Source: Hirsutella rhossiliensis (lineage: Eukaryota; Ascomycota; Sordariomycetes; Hypocreales; Ophiocordycipitaceae). Taken from it: 64,000 nucleotides of DNA. The notes beneath the pieces were generated by a model that was not told the DNA's origin, made no database searches, and was given only the letters and a program-made list of their open reading frames with translations. A program made the translations under genes and the position numbers. This document shows, piece by piece, positions 45,706-57,944 of the stretch (the stretch's first letter is position 1; each line of letters opens with the position of its first letter). The stretch lies in contig NW_025408668.1 of the NCBI RefSeq assembly GCF_020360975.1, positions 1,426,001 to 1,490,000 on the forward strand, written 5' to 3'.

Positions 45706-46457
45706 CCGTGCATGTATTTTATCTCAATCGGTAGAGGCGCATTGTCGGAAAGTTGGCTCGTTGTTGGTGGATCAGGGAAAACTCTGGCAACGTCATGCAT
45801 AGGGCCTAGGGAGTGTTTGGGACTGTCATTGGGATCAAATCGGACTTTAGTGAGCATTGACCCGTTGGACTAATTTATAACGGTTAAATCCCACAAACGC
45901 TCTTTACACAGGTCTTTCTTCGTCAGAGAAATTGATACTAGGTGGCCTGTTTCTGACTTGGGATAGGCTTGCGTGCATAGACGGGGCAGGCGCTATTTGA
46001 ACGCCAGTTGTCTAGCCATGTTTTACGACGTCATCTATGAGTCTGGCTGGGTGTTGTTGGATGCCCACTTCGTACATGTAGAAGCTGGGAGAGGAGAATA
46101 TACCCCAATTTGGTTTTATCACGCAATGTGTAGTTGGACAGTCACAAGGGAATGGTCAAGGTCATAAAATTGTTGACGTTGTTCTCATTGAGTCACGTCC
46201 GCATGGACAGATAGAATCAATGGTTGAACGTTGACATCATATTCCCATCTAAACTCCCGATGACCTCAAGCCACGGCTCAACAAACAGATTTATTCGTGT
46301 TGCAGCTTGGCAATAACACATGTAGCTACACGTGCTAGTGCGTAATCCAGTCAAAATGTCATAAAGTCGTATCAATCCCACCCTGCCAGGTGATGGAGAC
46401 ACGAGATGGGATGTCCTTCCTACACAAATCTGCTTTTGCCTCCCAACGACATGTTAA
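45706..46457. other. intergenic, no gene recognised
   Basis: 3' flanks of the DNase gene and of the convergent BIM1-like gene. Confidence 0.5.
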
Positions 46458-47529
46458 CTATGAACTATTTTGCGAAGATGAGTACTTGTGCATGGGAAAC
46501 TGGTCCCGACGTGCGTTCTCTTCCATACGTGCGAGGCGCAGCTGGCGCTGCTTCTGCTGCCTGCGGCGGTACAGGAGGAGCAGAGCGGCAGCGACGGAGC
46601 TCACGCCGACCAGAGAGCCGATGACGATGCCGGCGATGGCGCCGGCTCCCAACTTTGAACCTGCCGAGCTGCCGGAGTTGTCAGAGTTCGCGGTGGGCTT
46701 GGATCCGCCGGCGGCATCCGCCTTCTTATCATCCTCGCCGGGCTCGGTAGCGTTGAAACAAAAGCTACTGTCACTAACAAAATCGGAAGCCGAGACAAAG
46801 GTAATATCGGCACATGCGTAGAAAGTCTGGTTGTGGGGGGCGTCCCAGTCTGCCCTGTAGATGATCTGCAGGGTGGCATTGGTGCCGGCAGTGATACGTT
46901 CGGGAGCATCAGGGACCTTGACACAGGTGTGGCCAGGGTTGAGGTCATTGATGTCGGTTGAGCTCACAAGGGGGGAAAAGTCATTGTTGCTGGCCGGATC
47001 TGTTTGTTCGGGACGGGGCGCAGGTGAGTGGATGTTCAGTAGTGACTGCTTGGAACGGGCAGGTACCTTTGGAGTAGGATATGCTGATCTTGGAGTCGTA
47101 GTAGTCGTCCTGTGCCACGAGGGCGACTAAGCCGCCGTCTAAAGCATGTCGTTAGCAGAACGGACGAGGCTTTCGGTAACATGCCCTTCTATCGCTGGAC
47201 AGAAACCCGACTCGACAGTCCGCTTTTGACAGCATATGTTCTCGACAGAGTCAAGAACAAAAAAAACTAAAACTCGTTGCCGACTTACTCAAGGGAAATT
47301 TGGTCCTGACGCCTGGGGCAGCGCTTGATCCACAAGGAGCTGTGTTGTCCATCTTGCCCAACCAGACTCGGTCAGGGGGCCACATGAATGCGGCCGGGCC
47401 CATATGATCGTCGGTGAATGATGCCGATGACGGATTGCTCTTGGACTGTTTGTCATCGGCGTAATGGGCAGTGGCGATGGCCAGCATGGAGGCCAGGCCA
47501 AGGGCCAGGCTGTTCTTGGGGAGCTGCAT
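46458..47529 (-). CDS. BIM1/X325-like copper-binding surface protein with a membrane anchor
   Basis: Three exons on the minus strand: 47529-47289, 47138-47067 and 46999-46458, 284 residues. Introns of 150 and 67 nt have GTAAGT and GTACCT donors and restore the frame. A signal peptide ends ...AIATA before HYADD, so the mature protein starts with His, the key copper-brace residue of LPMO-like X325/BIM1 proteins. Family features follow: GPAAFMWPPDRVW, DNTAPCGSSAAPGVRTKFPL, GGLVALVAQDDYYDSKISIS, LNPGHTCVKVPDAPE, NATLQIIYRADW and FYACADITFV. After a Ser/Asp/Gly linker a membrane helix (about 224-247, AGAIAGIVIGSLVGVSSVAA) is followed by a basic tail (RRRQQKQRQLRLAR). Relatives mediate copper uptake or surface functions and are often GPI-anchored. 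Here a transmembrane helix with a cytoplasmic tail replaces that anchor. Confidence 0.85.
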
Positions 47530-50500
47530 GGCGGAAACCAGACCAGCTTGTGATTGAGAGAGGAAAGGCCGGTATGAGACGAGCTCTAGGGGTGGGAAAG
47601 AAAAAAAGAGAGCGAACTCTGCCAAGGGGGTTCGACAGAAGAGGAGAGAAGCAAAAGAGGTCGGGGGAAGGGGCCGGTGGCGGCCAAGTTATGGATAGGC
47701 CCCCTCCATGTGAAAAGTAAGGTAGCGGCGGATGCGACCTTTGCGTGCAAACTTTTCCCAAGAAAGCTCTTTTCCTCCCTTGGCCGAGCTTGATTGGCGA
47801 CTGGAAGAGGGGCGGATGTTGGTGGACTGACGCAGTATTTATCAGATCATCTGATAAGATTAGATCCAATAAGACGAGCCCATCTTCGTCCAAAAGACCC
47901 GACCTACAGGGAATCCCCGCACGCCAGCCACTAAAGCGGAAAGGCTCGGTGTATGTGAGCATATACTGGAAGCAGGCAATCGACTGCTGACTTCCTCTTC
48001 GGAAAAGCCGGCCGAGGCAGGAGTTTTCAAGCCTTTTTCGCACCGCGAACCGTCCACAGTTGCACGTAGTGGAGATCAAGCTTGCCGGACGTCGCTTGGC
48101 GCCGAGCGGGGAACCGGCCGATTCCTCCAGTCCACCGGCGTTCGTCCGGCCAAATACAATGCCGAGTGTGCTTAACAGCTAAGGTAACAGCGGAAGCTTG
48201 TTGAGTGCGTGTAGCAATACAGTGGAAGAGCTGCTATTTGCGACGGGGAACATGAATGGAGGGCACGAGATGATAGAATCCTCCACATATGGAGCAGAAT
48301 TTTGAGCTTGAAGCTTATTCCACGCAAAGCTTCGTACGTGTACCCACAGCGATTTTGAGAAGAAGAAAAGAACCAAGCTTCCCCCTTCCTCGCTGACTCT
48401 TGAACGGATCTTACCCAAACCAAGACAGAGCCATCTTTCAGGCGGTTCTACATGTTCATGTGTGAAACGCCTGCCCGGAGAACTCCTTTGCCAGCTCACC
48501 CTGCGTCTCGTTATAAAATCTTACGGCAAGAGTCGCTCATATTGACTGGAATGCACCTTTATTTATTACACTCGAGCCTTGCATGGACGTGCTTCAAGTG
48601 GCCGTTTTGAGCTCCACATGTTGTCTCTGAGTACAGTACTGTCACCACCGTGCGCCGTGGAAGCACCGTCGGTGTCCGTTGGCCACATCAAGCAGGCTGT
48701 TGTCTCCGCCGCTTTTTTTTAACTATCAAAGGTTGAGAGAACCGTAGTGGTACCGCTGTAGGCTTCTCATACCCACGGTCGCGAACAGACTTGGTTCAAG
48801 ACGGCGGTTGAGCATCCGCGACGAAAGCATCGGACTCACATTCTCTGCTAGCTGCGCTCGCCATTGACATGTCTTGCGATTCGATCCAGGTACCAGATTT
48901 CTTCATGCTACGGTGGCCCCATATGGGTTCGAAGACGATGGCTACGCAAACTCGACACTCGTCGACACGCGGCATAGCTCCCTATTTAGGAACTTGGCAT
49001 CGCAAGATCAGGAAAAGATTTCCGAAGCTAAAGCGATCATGCAACGCCCAGGCAAGAACCTTATGTGCTGCAGTCATACCACATATTGAGAGGTACACAG
49101 GCAAGTGCCAAACCGGTAATCGAGGAGCTCCGGGTCCTTTTGCTTAACCCCATCACGACAAGGGCAATGGGGCGGTAGCACGGGTCCATACCATACATAC
49201 AATACACCAATAGCAGACCTATGAAAAGACTCAGCACTGCGGATCAGCAAGTGTTGGAGTGGCTTGAAACCTCCACATCAGCGCACATTTCCGTTGCGCC
49301 AGCCTTCGGACCGCTTTGTATATCTATGGTACAGAGCATCGTCTTTGATGCCAAGACGGCTCCAAGAAGTCAATTGGAATATATCTCTATTACTCTGTGC
49401 AACACTGAAACTGTATCGTTGCTGAACCTCCCGGCATGTTGATTATCCGTATTGTACATACACAATTCATCGGACTTGAGCGATACAACAATGCAGCGTT
49501 CTTGCCACCGAGCCTGTCGTATAAAGTACATATTCACGTCTTGGACTGGACAAGGCAGTGCTTTGAATTACTCAAAGCCCATTTACCCTCCGTCAACCGG
49601 CACTTTGCAATCCAAGACAATATAGCCCACCAGTCTGGTGTTTGACACAGCCTCGGCAATGTCAGCTCCAAAGTAATCATCGCCGGGGAACAATAACATC
49701 AGCCCTTAACGGCTATGACTCTTCTCTGTTAAATCGTAAATGTCTTAAGTTTTTTTCGTGGCGTTACTGAAAAGGAAGAATCGATCCTACAACTCACCTT
49801 GCTTACTAGCCAGACTCAGCTATAATGCTTCCAATATTCCGAAAGCTGCTCGAGACAACTATGCATATTGATGCTAGAAGTAAGAGAAGCATCGTAAGGA
49901 GAGAAATCAATTTGTCTATTCTTAATGTAACCTCGCTCAAACCCGGGGAATACGTCTCCGCGATTCTTATCATCACGTCCTCCACCCCCGTTAGCGCCAT
50001 CACTTTGCATATATGCCTCGAGCGTTTAGTCCTTGCGTCTCCACTACTGTTGTATTATCCTGCCAAGTCGCCCGCTACATCCAATTCCTGTATGGTTCAT
50101 ATTGCACCGTAAGGTCTCGAGTCCCGGTCTCCGGGCTAGTTGCTACCATACCTCATCCATGCCAATCATCACAGCAGACAATAGTCTCGCTGTTTATTGC
50201 TCTCAGACCCCGCTGCCTCCATCATAACTCAAGCATAGTTGTCGCCTGCCAATCTATCCGCGCTAGATCAGCATGTCAGGGTATGTCAGATACTTGAATG
50301 TCGTCCAGCCACCGCAATTTCGGTACTTAGGTGCGTCGTGACGATGGCTAGGCGACTTCGTCGTGTTTCTGAACCATAGGCCACATCGACCCAGGCTCAT
50401 AAGATCTCGAAACCACCACCGCAGTACATTTACAGGAGGTCTTCCACAGTATATGTGCTCTACTAGTCAGGCTCGGCGTGCGAGGCTGACCTAGCCATCC

Positions 50501-53500
50501 TTCCGAAGAAGCCTTGGATGAGTCAAGGATCTGCCCCCCAGCTTGAGCGCAACAAGGCCATGTCATTACCCATACAGCTGAAAAGAACATCAATCACTTG
50601 ATGAAGCACAGGTGGAAAGCTCCGACAACTGTGCATCGCTGGTGCGACTGATATCCTGATCGTGCCAAAAGTAGCCAACAGCGTTAAATTGAAGGCCACT
50701 GTCACGGAAGATGACCTGACTTCATCATGTAGTTGACGAAACGCAATGTCTGGAATGTTTAATAAGTCGAGGTTTTTGCCTCTCCAAACGAGTTGTTGTT
50801 ACTCATCGCGCTTGACTACGCGCACTGGCTAGTAGGGCACTCCACGGCACCTCACATGGTCTGGGTTGGCTCTGGCAAAAGACCACAAATGCAAACCTGC
50901 CAGATTCCATAAACCAAGAGGGCCGGTGACCGATTCGATGATAAGACAGCAGATCAATTAAAACAGCCATCTCGTTCATCTCTTCCCCTGCATCCGGGGT
51001 TTCGAAAAGTGGCGTGAATGGTTTCTCCTGGGAGAAGATATCTCAACGCGGACAAGACTCTGCGTTTGCATCCTCTACCTCCCCGTGGCAAGTTGCATCC
51101 CGATACACATCGTGGCCGACGTCCCCGATCATCAAAAGAATCCCGGGCAGGCCATCCTGCAGATCCCGCAGTCAGCATTACCCAGGGCTGCGGCGGACAT
51201 GTGCGGCATCCAAGCGGGCATTGGTCCACGGGAGTCGATCTAAGGCGAGAGGAGGCCCACTGCAAAAGCAGCCAGTGCATGTACGCGGACGAGCTCACCT
51301 CTGTATTCGATGGCATAAGGCAGCAATGGTGACCAAAGCTTAAACAACGTCCCCTCAGAGCAGGCCGCACAGATGCCAACGCACTTGATCCGGGCTTCCA
51401 GGTTGAGCGAACAGCTTCAAAATCATCCACACAACGTCTCGACTCTTGGCCAGGCGGCCTTGGCAGTGGCTCATTGCAGAGGGTGTCGGACACTCTCCTG
51501 TGAGCGCAAAACTGCGGTCCTGCAGGTACCTGGGTCGTGTCGTTGCATCTGCAAAATCAGGAGGTTTCCCAAGACGTCGTAGTCCTCGTTGGAAGAACGG
51601 TTTGCATCGCGGCCGCGCTGCTGCGACGTCCGCCGAAGAGCGATGCAGTCTCACCCGCAGAACCGGGGAGGTGGCGGGCAAGTGAGACGTGCCAAGCGTA
51701 TAATTGCTTCAGTCAACCCAAACAGTATACCTGGCCAAGCTTGCTGGTGAGAGTGGTAAACAATAGAGTGCAGTCCTTTGCAGGCACCACAACAGCCAGT
51801 CTCAAGATACATGGGGCAAGTGGCATGTAGCGAGAAGATGTCCCAAGGTACGTTGGGATATGGCCACGAGAGGGCATGTTGGGCATGCCGTGGCTGACAG
51901 TTGCGTTGGCGCCATGCAACTTATCAAGGTAGTCGGACAGGGACGTGTAGGTGTAGGTTTCGTGCACGATGTCACTGATTCCAATGCGGCTGATTCACCG
52001 GAGGGCAGTTGGATGACAGGTCGTCGGGTGAGGTACAGAGAAGACTGCCTGTTCCCTCTAGTCAATGCATTGCCGTCCGATGAGCCGGCTTAATGAATCA
52101 CGTCTACGAATAGATCGACTTGCTCCTCGCGACGGACTTGGGGCTGGAAGGTCGGGTACCTGGCAAGAGCCACTGGGAGAGCACAGGATAGCCAAGGCGA
52201 GCTGCGTAGAAAAAGCAAGAAAGAAGACAGGGAAAGGGGCAAGAGTGCGTGTCTCTGCTCACCGAAACTCGTTATTCACCGCCATGGTTACGGGCCAATG
52301 TGCAATTTGTCTTGTCTGTAATTACCCATCTTCGGGACAGGAGCTTGCGAGAGCGGCGAAACATGATGGGCTTCAAGACCTTGGCCGAGCCGAGACCGGC
52401 TCGTGGTGGCAAGCAGTTTTGACCCAGGCCAAGAGAAGGGGGTTGTGAGTGTAGGAAAGGGCTCTCTCGGCTTGGCATCAATACGATTAAGTAGTGCCAT
52501 GACCGGACGATCAGCACAGGTCGTGGACGCAAGTAACACGATGGGAGGGTCGCACGGACAGAACGTGGCCGGGGCAAAGGACGGGAAGCGAGTGGACGCG
52601 TGTCGCCTCGGGTATATTTGTAATTGGACGTGAGACGTTACGGGCCCAACGTGGTGGTGCATTCCAGGGCGTTGTCAAACAGCGTCGTGCTGGGTAACCA
52701 ATACTCGGAGGCCGAACTCGTCTGCGAGCAAAGGAGTAAGCCGGGCAGAGACGGGGTCAGGGAAAGAGAATCATGGTGGGATTAGCAACGAAACATGGGC
52801 GTGGACAAAAGAGGGTTTGGAGCTTGGTGCAGCTGTCCTTTCTCCCCATCGCTCCCACCCTCTCACTTGGGAGAAAATGAATTGCGTTAATTATGGCACG
52901 AGCAAGATGGCATGTCGCGTCTCGTAGAGTCGCAGCGCAGCATGGCGTCTGATGCTGAAGATGGGGAGATACAGCATGGGCGTAGTAGGTACAGTATGGG
53001 CTCGGCATGTCGGGCGTTGCGAGGAGGGCGTGCGTGCAGGCTCGGTAGCAAATAATAAGGCTGCCTAAACAAGCTTCCATCTGCGATCGGGGGGGGCGCG
53101 AGTGCTGCATTGGCGGTTAGCTAGCTAGCTAGCAGAGCAGACGGGAGAGGCAGGCAGTCACGAGGGCAGATGCCGGATAATGAGACACTGTCGAGTCGTG
53201 TCGTGTCCCAAGAATCACGTCGTCTCAGACACGACGATTGGGCCACAAAGGAGGAAAAAGGGTGGTGATGGGGGGAAGCGGTGGGCAGTACCGTGCGCCT
53301 TTGGACAGTGTGCACTATGCGCGGCCTTCACCTTGGAGTTTTCAAGGCCGAGACTCGCAGCCTTGAGCGGCCAGCCGCTATTAACTGGGGAGAAGGTGAC
53401 GAGAGATTCCAGGGTCCAGGCTCGTTTGGGGCGGGCTAGCCCTACCCTAGATGCTTGTAGGGAGATGATCTGGGCGTCAAAAGCACTGTCAGTCATGGAC

Positions 53501-55372
53501 AGTGCAGTGATGCACTGTGCGCGTACGGATACATGGCTGGCGCCTGCATCTATGTGCGGAGCGTTGGTGTCTGCAAATCGCCGACTCATGCTCATAAAAC
53601 ACAGACAATGCACCTACTCAATGAAGCCAAACGTACCATGATGGCTGGCCTGTATACTACGGTAGCTGGCAACGACAACAGCTCACTGCGCAATGCATCT
53701 TGCATCTCTAGCGCATCTGCGAGGCGCCCGCCGCCTCACTCGCGGAAGCTTCCAGCAGGGGGGTGTGGAAGCCTGTCGTGGAGAGCGGAGCAAGTCGGAA
53801 TCTCGTTTCTGTACAGACCTGTCTGGTCTTCAGCATGTTTCTCGACGCTCCCCCCCCATTCTCCTTGACCTGCTTGGCCCCCGACATTTTCTTGCGGCCT
53901 GGCAAGTATTGAATCCGCCACATCCTGGGCCATGCACATGGCGTCTTTTCACCCGTCGTCCCCAATCGTCCCATTTCTCGGAGGTACGAGCAGGTCCGAG
54001 CTCCGATACTCGCCGTCGCATACATGATGTACGCTTAGATGAGGTACCGACGGACATGACTTTCAAGTCGCGACATTTGTCTGAGGCTCTCCGATGGTGC
54101 CTCGACCTCTTTCGCGCCTCCTGGCTTAGTCCTGCAAGTGCAGATCTACCAACCGTCCCCAGGCGATCCGTACCCGCTACTTGCGAGCAATGTAGATGCC
54201 TTGGGTGCCCAGCCTGTGACGTCGGCTTGTGTGAAAATTTGTGCGCGGTCTACACTGTGCTGTCTACTGTACACAGAAGCAGGACCCCAGATTGATATGA
54301 TATACAGCAGCCCGTGCCTTGTTGGATGCCTTGTGCGCGGTACCCGCTATCTGCCTTGTCGCGACCGTCAGGTACCGTGCTCCGTCATGCCGGAACAACA
54401 GGGCAAGAGCAGAGGATTGGATGCCAGTCACCTGCTCGCCGTGCGCTGCAGGACGCAGGGCCCATCCACGCTTCACACCCACCCACAACTGTCGCACCGG
54501 GTGCGTGCACACTGTGCTTTCCCAGACTTTCCGGCCCTCGCCAGCGCCCCTTCATCAGCCCTAGCGGAGATATCGGCCCCAGTCCAGGCCCCTTCCCTCC
54601 GCAAATGAGCACAGTTAAGATCGAGCCCTGCACTGTACATCTCTCAGCCGCGGGCCACGCTGAGCCAGGTACGCGACCGGGGCATGTCCAAGGTACCTCT
54701 TCCACCGCGTACCCCTTCTTCCCGCTCTCCTAGGTTGTGCTACAGGGTGGGGTGGGTCATGGTGAGTCCGCCAAAAGCCCCCAAGCATCACTGCACCCAC
54801 CGAAGCGACCGAAACGCCCCGCCCCCCTTGTCCAGCATCCACCAGCCTAGAACCGCGTCTCTCGGTACCGAACCTTTTTTTTCTATTATTTTCCCCTTGA
54901 CCTTTTTCTCCTCTTTTCATCTTCATCCAGACCTCGAGTCCTCGGGCGGGCAGCACGCTCTTCGACTTCTCTCCCCTCGCCGGACAGCGGACGGCAACGT
55001 CCTCTTTTCCTCCCCTCTCGTTCCGTTGAATGGTCGACAAGATGGCGAATCAAGTCCAGCTTGTTGCTTCCAGGGCGAAGCTCATCTCGCTCTAGGCACC
55101 AGCTGCCTTGCACGCGAGCACTTCCATCTTCCGGCTGGTGCTGGCTCCTTGTCTTGGGCCACGATCGACGCTTGCCCGTCGGCTCATCTACGCAACGACC
55201 ACAGACCACAGTCAGCCCTCCCGACTCTTCCGCCTAACCCCGAACGCCTCCCGGCCTCCCGCAACTTCACCGAGCCTTCTCCTACTTGTCGGGAGTATTC
55301 CACCTCTTCTGGATGCCCTCCGACGGCCTGCACCACGTCTCGGCGCAGGCAACTCGACTGTCCAGCGACGGC
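47530..55372. other. 7.8-kb stretch without a recognised gene
   Basis: Many short frames on both strands reflect the GC-rich composition, but none shows a domain, signal peptide or matching splice sites. A frame at 48874-49089 (LVDTRHSSLFRNLASQDQEK) looks mildly protein-like but stays unassigned. 54600-55370 is pyrimidine-rich and is probably the promoter and long 5' leader of the phosphatase gene. No tRNA or rRNA was seen. Confidence 0.45.
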
Positions 55373-56453
55373 ATGACATCGAAGAGAAACTCGCGCGTCT
55401 TTGTCGACGAAACAAAGCACTGCCAAGTCGGATCCCAAAAATCCTCTTCGTCGTCCCATCGCTCACGACGCGACTCGCACGGATCCGCCAACGACGACAT
55501 GTCACCCCCGGCCAAGGAAGCGGAAGATGGCCAACGTGTCGGCACCATGCCCAGGGAGGCGGCCACCGTCGCTCGCACCCGGAGCACCAGCGACGGGACA
55601 CGCGAAAACACGGTCACTCCCAGTATAAAGATTGGCGAAAAGACGAGTAAGTAAAGTATCCTAGATCTTGCCTCTGCCGCTGTCTCCTAGCCTCGCTTCG
55701 TGCCGTCACTAACCTGCGTCACCCAACAGTTGTCATGGCCGCCAAGGTGTCTTTGACACGTTCGACCGAATTCCCCCCCGTGCCCTTGAATGGTCGACCA
55801 GCCAACTTTGGTGTGGTTCTCCCTGGCGTCTACCGGAGTAGCTACCCCAAGCCTGAGGATTACGCCTTCTTGCAGAGTCTCAAGCTCAAGACGGTTGTGT
55901 AAGTCTTTGAATCGCCCCCCTCCCCTCCCCATTCAGCCGGCCTGGAGTGCTAATGCGTCCTGGCAGAACACTGGTTAAGAAGGACGAGATCGACCACGAG
56001 CTTGAATCTTTCACGTCCAGCAACGGCATACACCAGGTCGTCTTCAACATGAAGGGCACCAAAAAGGAGGCCATTCCCCTGTCTACCATGGCCTCCATTC
56101 TGAGGCTCGTTCTGGATCGCCAACACTACCCGCTGCTCGTGCACTGCAACCATGGCAAGCACCGGACCGGTTGCGTCGTCGCCGTCGTCCGGAAACTTTC
56201 GGGGTGGAACCTCGACAGTGTCTTGGGCGAGTACAAGTCGTACGCCATGCCCAAGATTCGCGATTGCGACGTCGACTACATCAGCGGCTTCCAGCCGACG
56301 TCGCTTCAGCCCATGGCATTCGACTCTCCTCGCTTCAGCCCGGTCCAGACGAGAACCTTTTTTCGCACCCTGCTATTTTCGACGTTTGTCATGGTGGTCT
56401 GGCTTGTGTCGGGGTCCAAGCTGAACCCCTCGTCCGGCAACCCGGCTGCATGA
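55373..56453 (+). CDS. Siw14-type atypical dual-specificity phosphatase with C-terminal membrane segment
   Basis: Three exons: 55373-55646, 55730-55898 and 55967-56453, 309 residues. Introns of 83 and 68 nt have GTAAGT donors and CTAAC/CTAAT branch sites and keep the frame. The N-terminal ~95 residues are Ser/Arg-rich and disordered-looking. The domain starts PANFGVVLPGVYRSSYPKPE and reaches the P-loop HCNHGKHRTG, with catalytic Cys208 and its Arg in the CX5R pattern, followed by KLSGWNLDSVLGEYKSYAMP. This is the PFA-DSP/Siw14 group, whose yeast member removes the beta-phosphate of inositol pyrophosphates. A hydrophobic segment near the end (LLFSTFVMVVWLV) suggests a tail-anchored membrane form. 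The start is uncertain: an in-frame ATG at 55286 is an alternative. Confidence 0.85.
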
Positions 56454-57944
56454 GAGGCGCGTCAAATAGCAGGTCACTGGTTGGTTCGCCAGTGGTCAAT
56501 TTTCGGTACACCTCGCTTGCCCCGGCTTTCCCTGGCATTTGGCGCGACAGCAAATGCGCAACCACGCTCTTTTCGAGCAAAGAGCGGGGAAGCAACCGTG
56601 GGCTATAAGCAAGAGGGATATGAGCATGGATGTGACGATGAGACGTGACAGTCAAAACGACTCGAGTCAAGAGAGGCACATGTTTACTTGCCCAACTGGT
56701 CTTGGGCCGAAACAGCGGACGATTGCTTGGGATACATGCTTGGTTGGATTACGGATTTCACATGGGCGCTGTGGCTCGAGATTATGGCCATCAAGCGCTG
56801 AGGCCGTCTTGTGCCGGCGTTCTGGGCGGGAGAGCACCACGGAGGAGGACATGCCGTTGGCCGCACCTGCACGATAGAGGCTCCGTTTTGACTCTTCTTT
56901 CTTTTCATTTGTACAACACGACTGGAAGCACACGGCGCCTCGTGTCATGGGTGGCTGGCTGGGCGGCTGTCACCAGCATACAGCATTAATGCGTTCAAAG
57001 AGGGAACTTGAGGCTCGCGCCGTCCTATGCCTGTCTTGCTTCAATAGTGACTTGATCATTTTTATGTATGGACTCGCCAGCAAGGAGTGATAGGAGACCG
57101 TTCTGCCAAGGATGCTCGAATTCGAGACGGAGGTTGCTGTCCTGGAGCTACGGTTATGTTAACATCTGCATATCCTGTCGTCGAGAAGGCCAGCTGACCC
57201 CCTCAACTGCCACTCCCATGTGAATGTCGGGACTGATGAGGAAAGCGATAGGCGTTTCAGGGCCCAAGCCATGTCGGCAGCGCGTTGCGTCGATGCAACC
57301 ACTCGCGGGAGCCAGAGCGAACTTTTGCAAGATGCGGCAGAGATGGGGGGAAAGCTTGGTAGCCAGTAGCCGCCGCCGCCGCCGCACAACCATGCACATG
57401 TTGATCCTACACACCATCTCTAACGACCGGACTGGACTGCTTCATCATGGTGCTGGATCTGCAAGGCCAGCGGGCATGGCAACGGAGCCTAGTGCCTGGG
57501 TTGGTATGCCGGGGCGCCTCACAGCTCGGTCCTGCCAGCACACGTTTCGGCAGCTGAACTGGTTTATGCCGCTTGAAGTTTGTCAGTTCCGTCTATCTTT
57601 CATGTATACATTGAAATGAATGTAAGCTCTCTTCATTTACGAATATATGGCATTGGTAGAGAACTGTGTCCGCAGATACATAACACGCAACGGGGGCAGC
57701 GTCGGAATCCCCTCGGCGTATACATGAGCATTCTATGCAAATCAAAGACTCGTGCGTGCTCTACTTAACCAGAAAACATTAAGAGCCGATAAATATTAGT
57801 CATTGAATAAACCTTTCCACTCTAGTATTATAGGAACCCCCAGTCATGGGGTATACTGCTCACGGCTCGCTCGCCACTCCACCTCCCCGACGCGAAGCCG
57901 TCCTGTCTTAGAAGAGTAAAGCTGCAAGGGCGTCTCGTCTGTCC
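56454..57944. other. intergenic, no gene recognised
   Basis: Lies between the 3' ends of the phosphatase and the secreted Ser/Ala-rich gene. No convincing frame. Confidence 0.45.

Noticed and set aside
50954..51493. 179-codon minus-strand frame
   Set aside because: Several frames on both strands overlap at this place with equal length, composition is not protein-like, and no motif is present.
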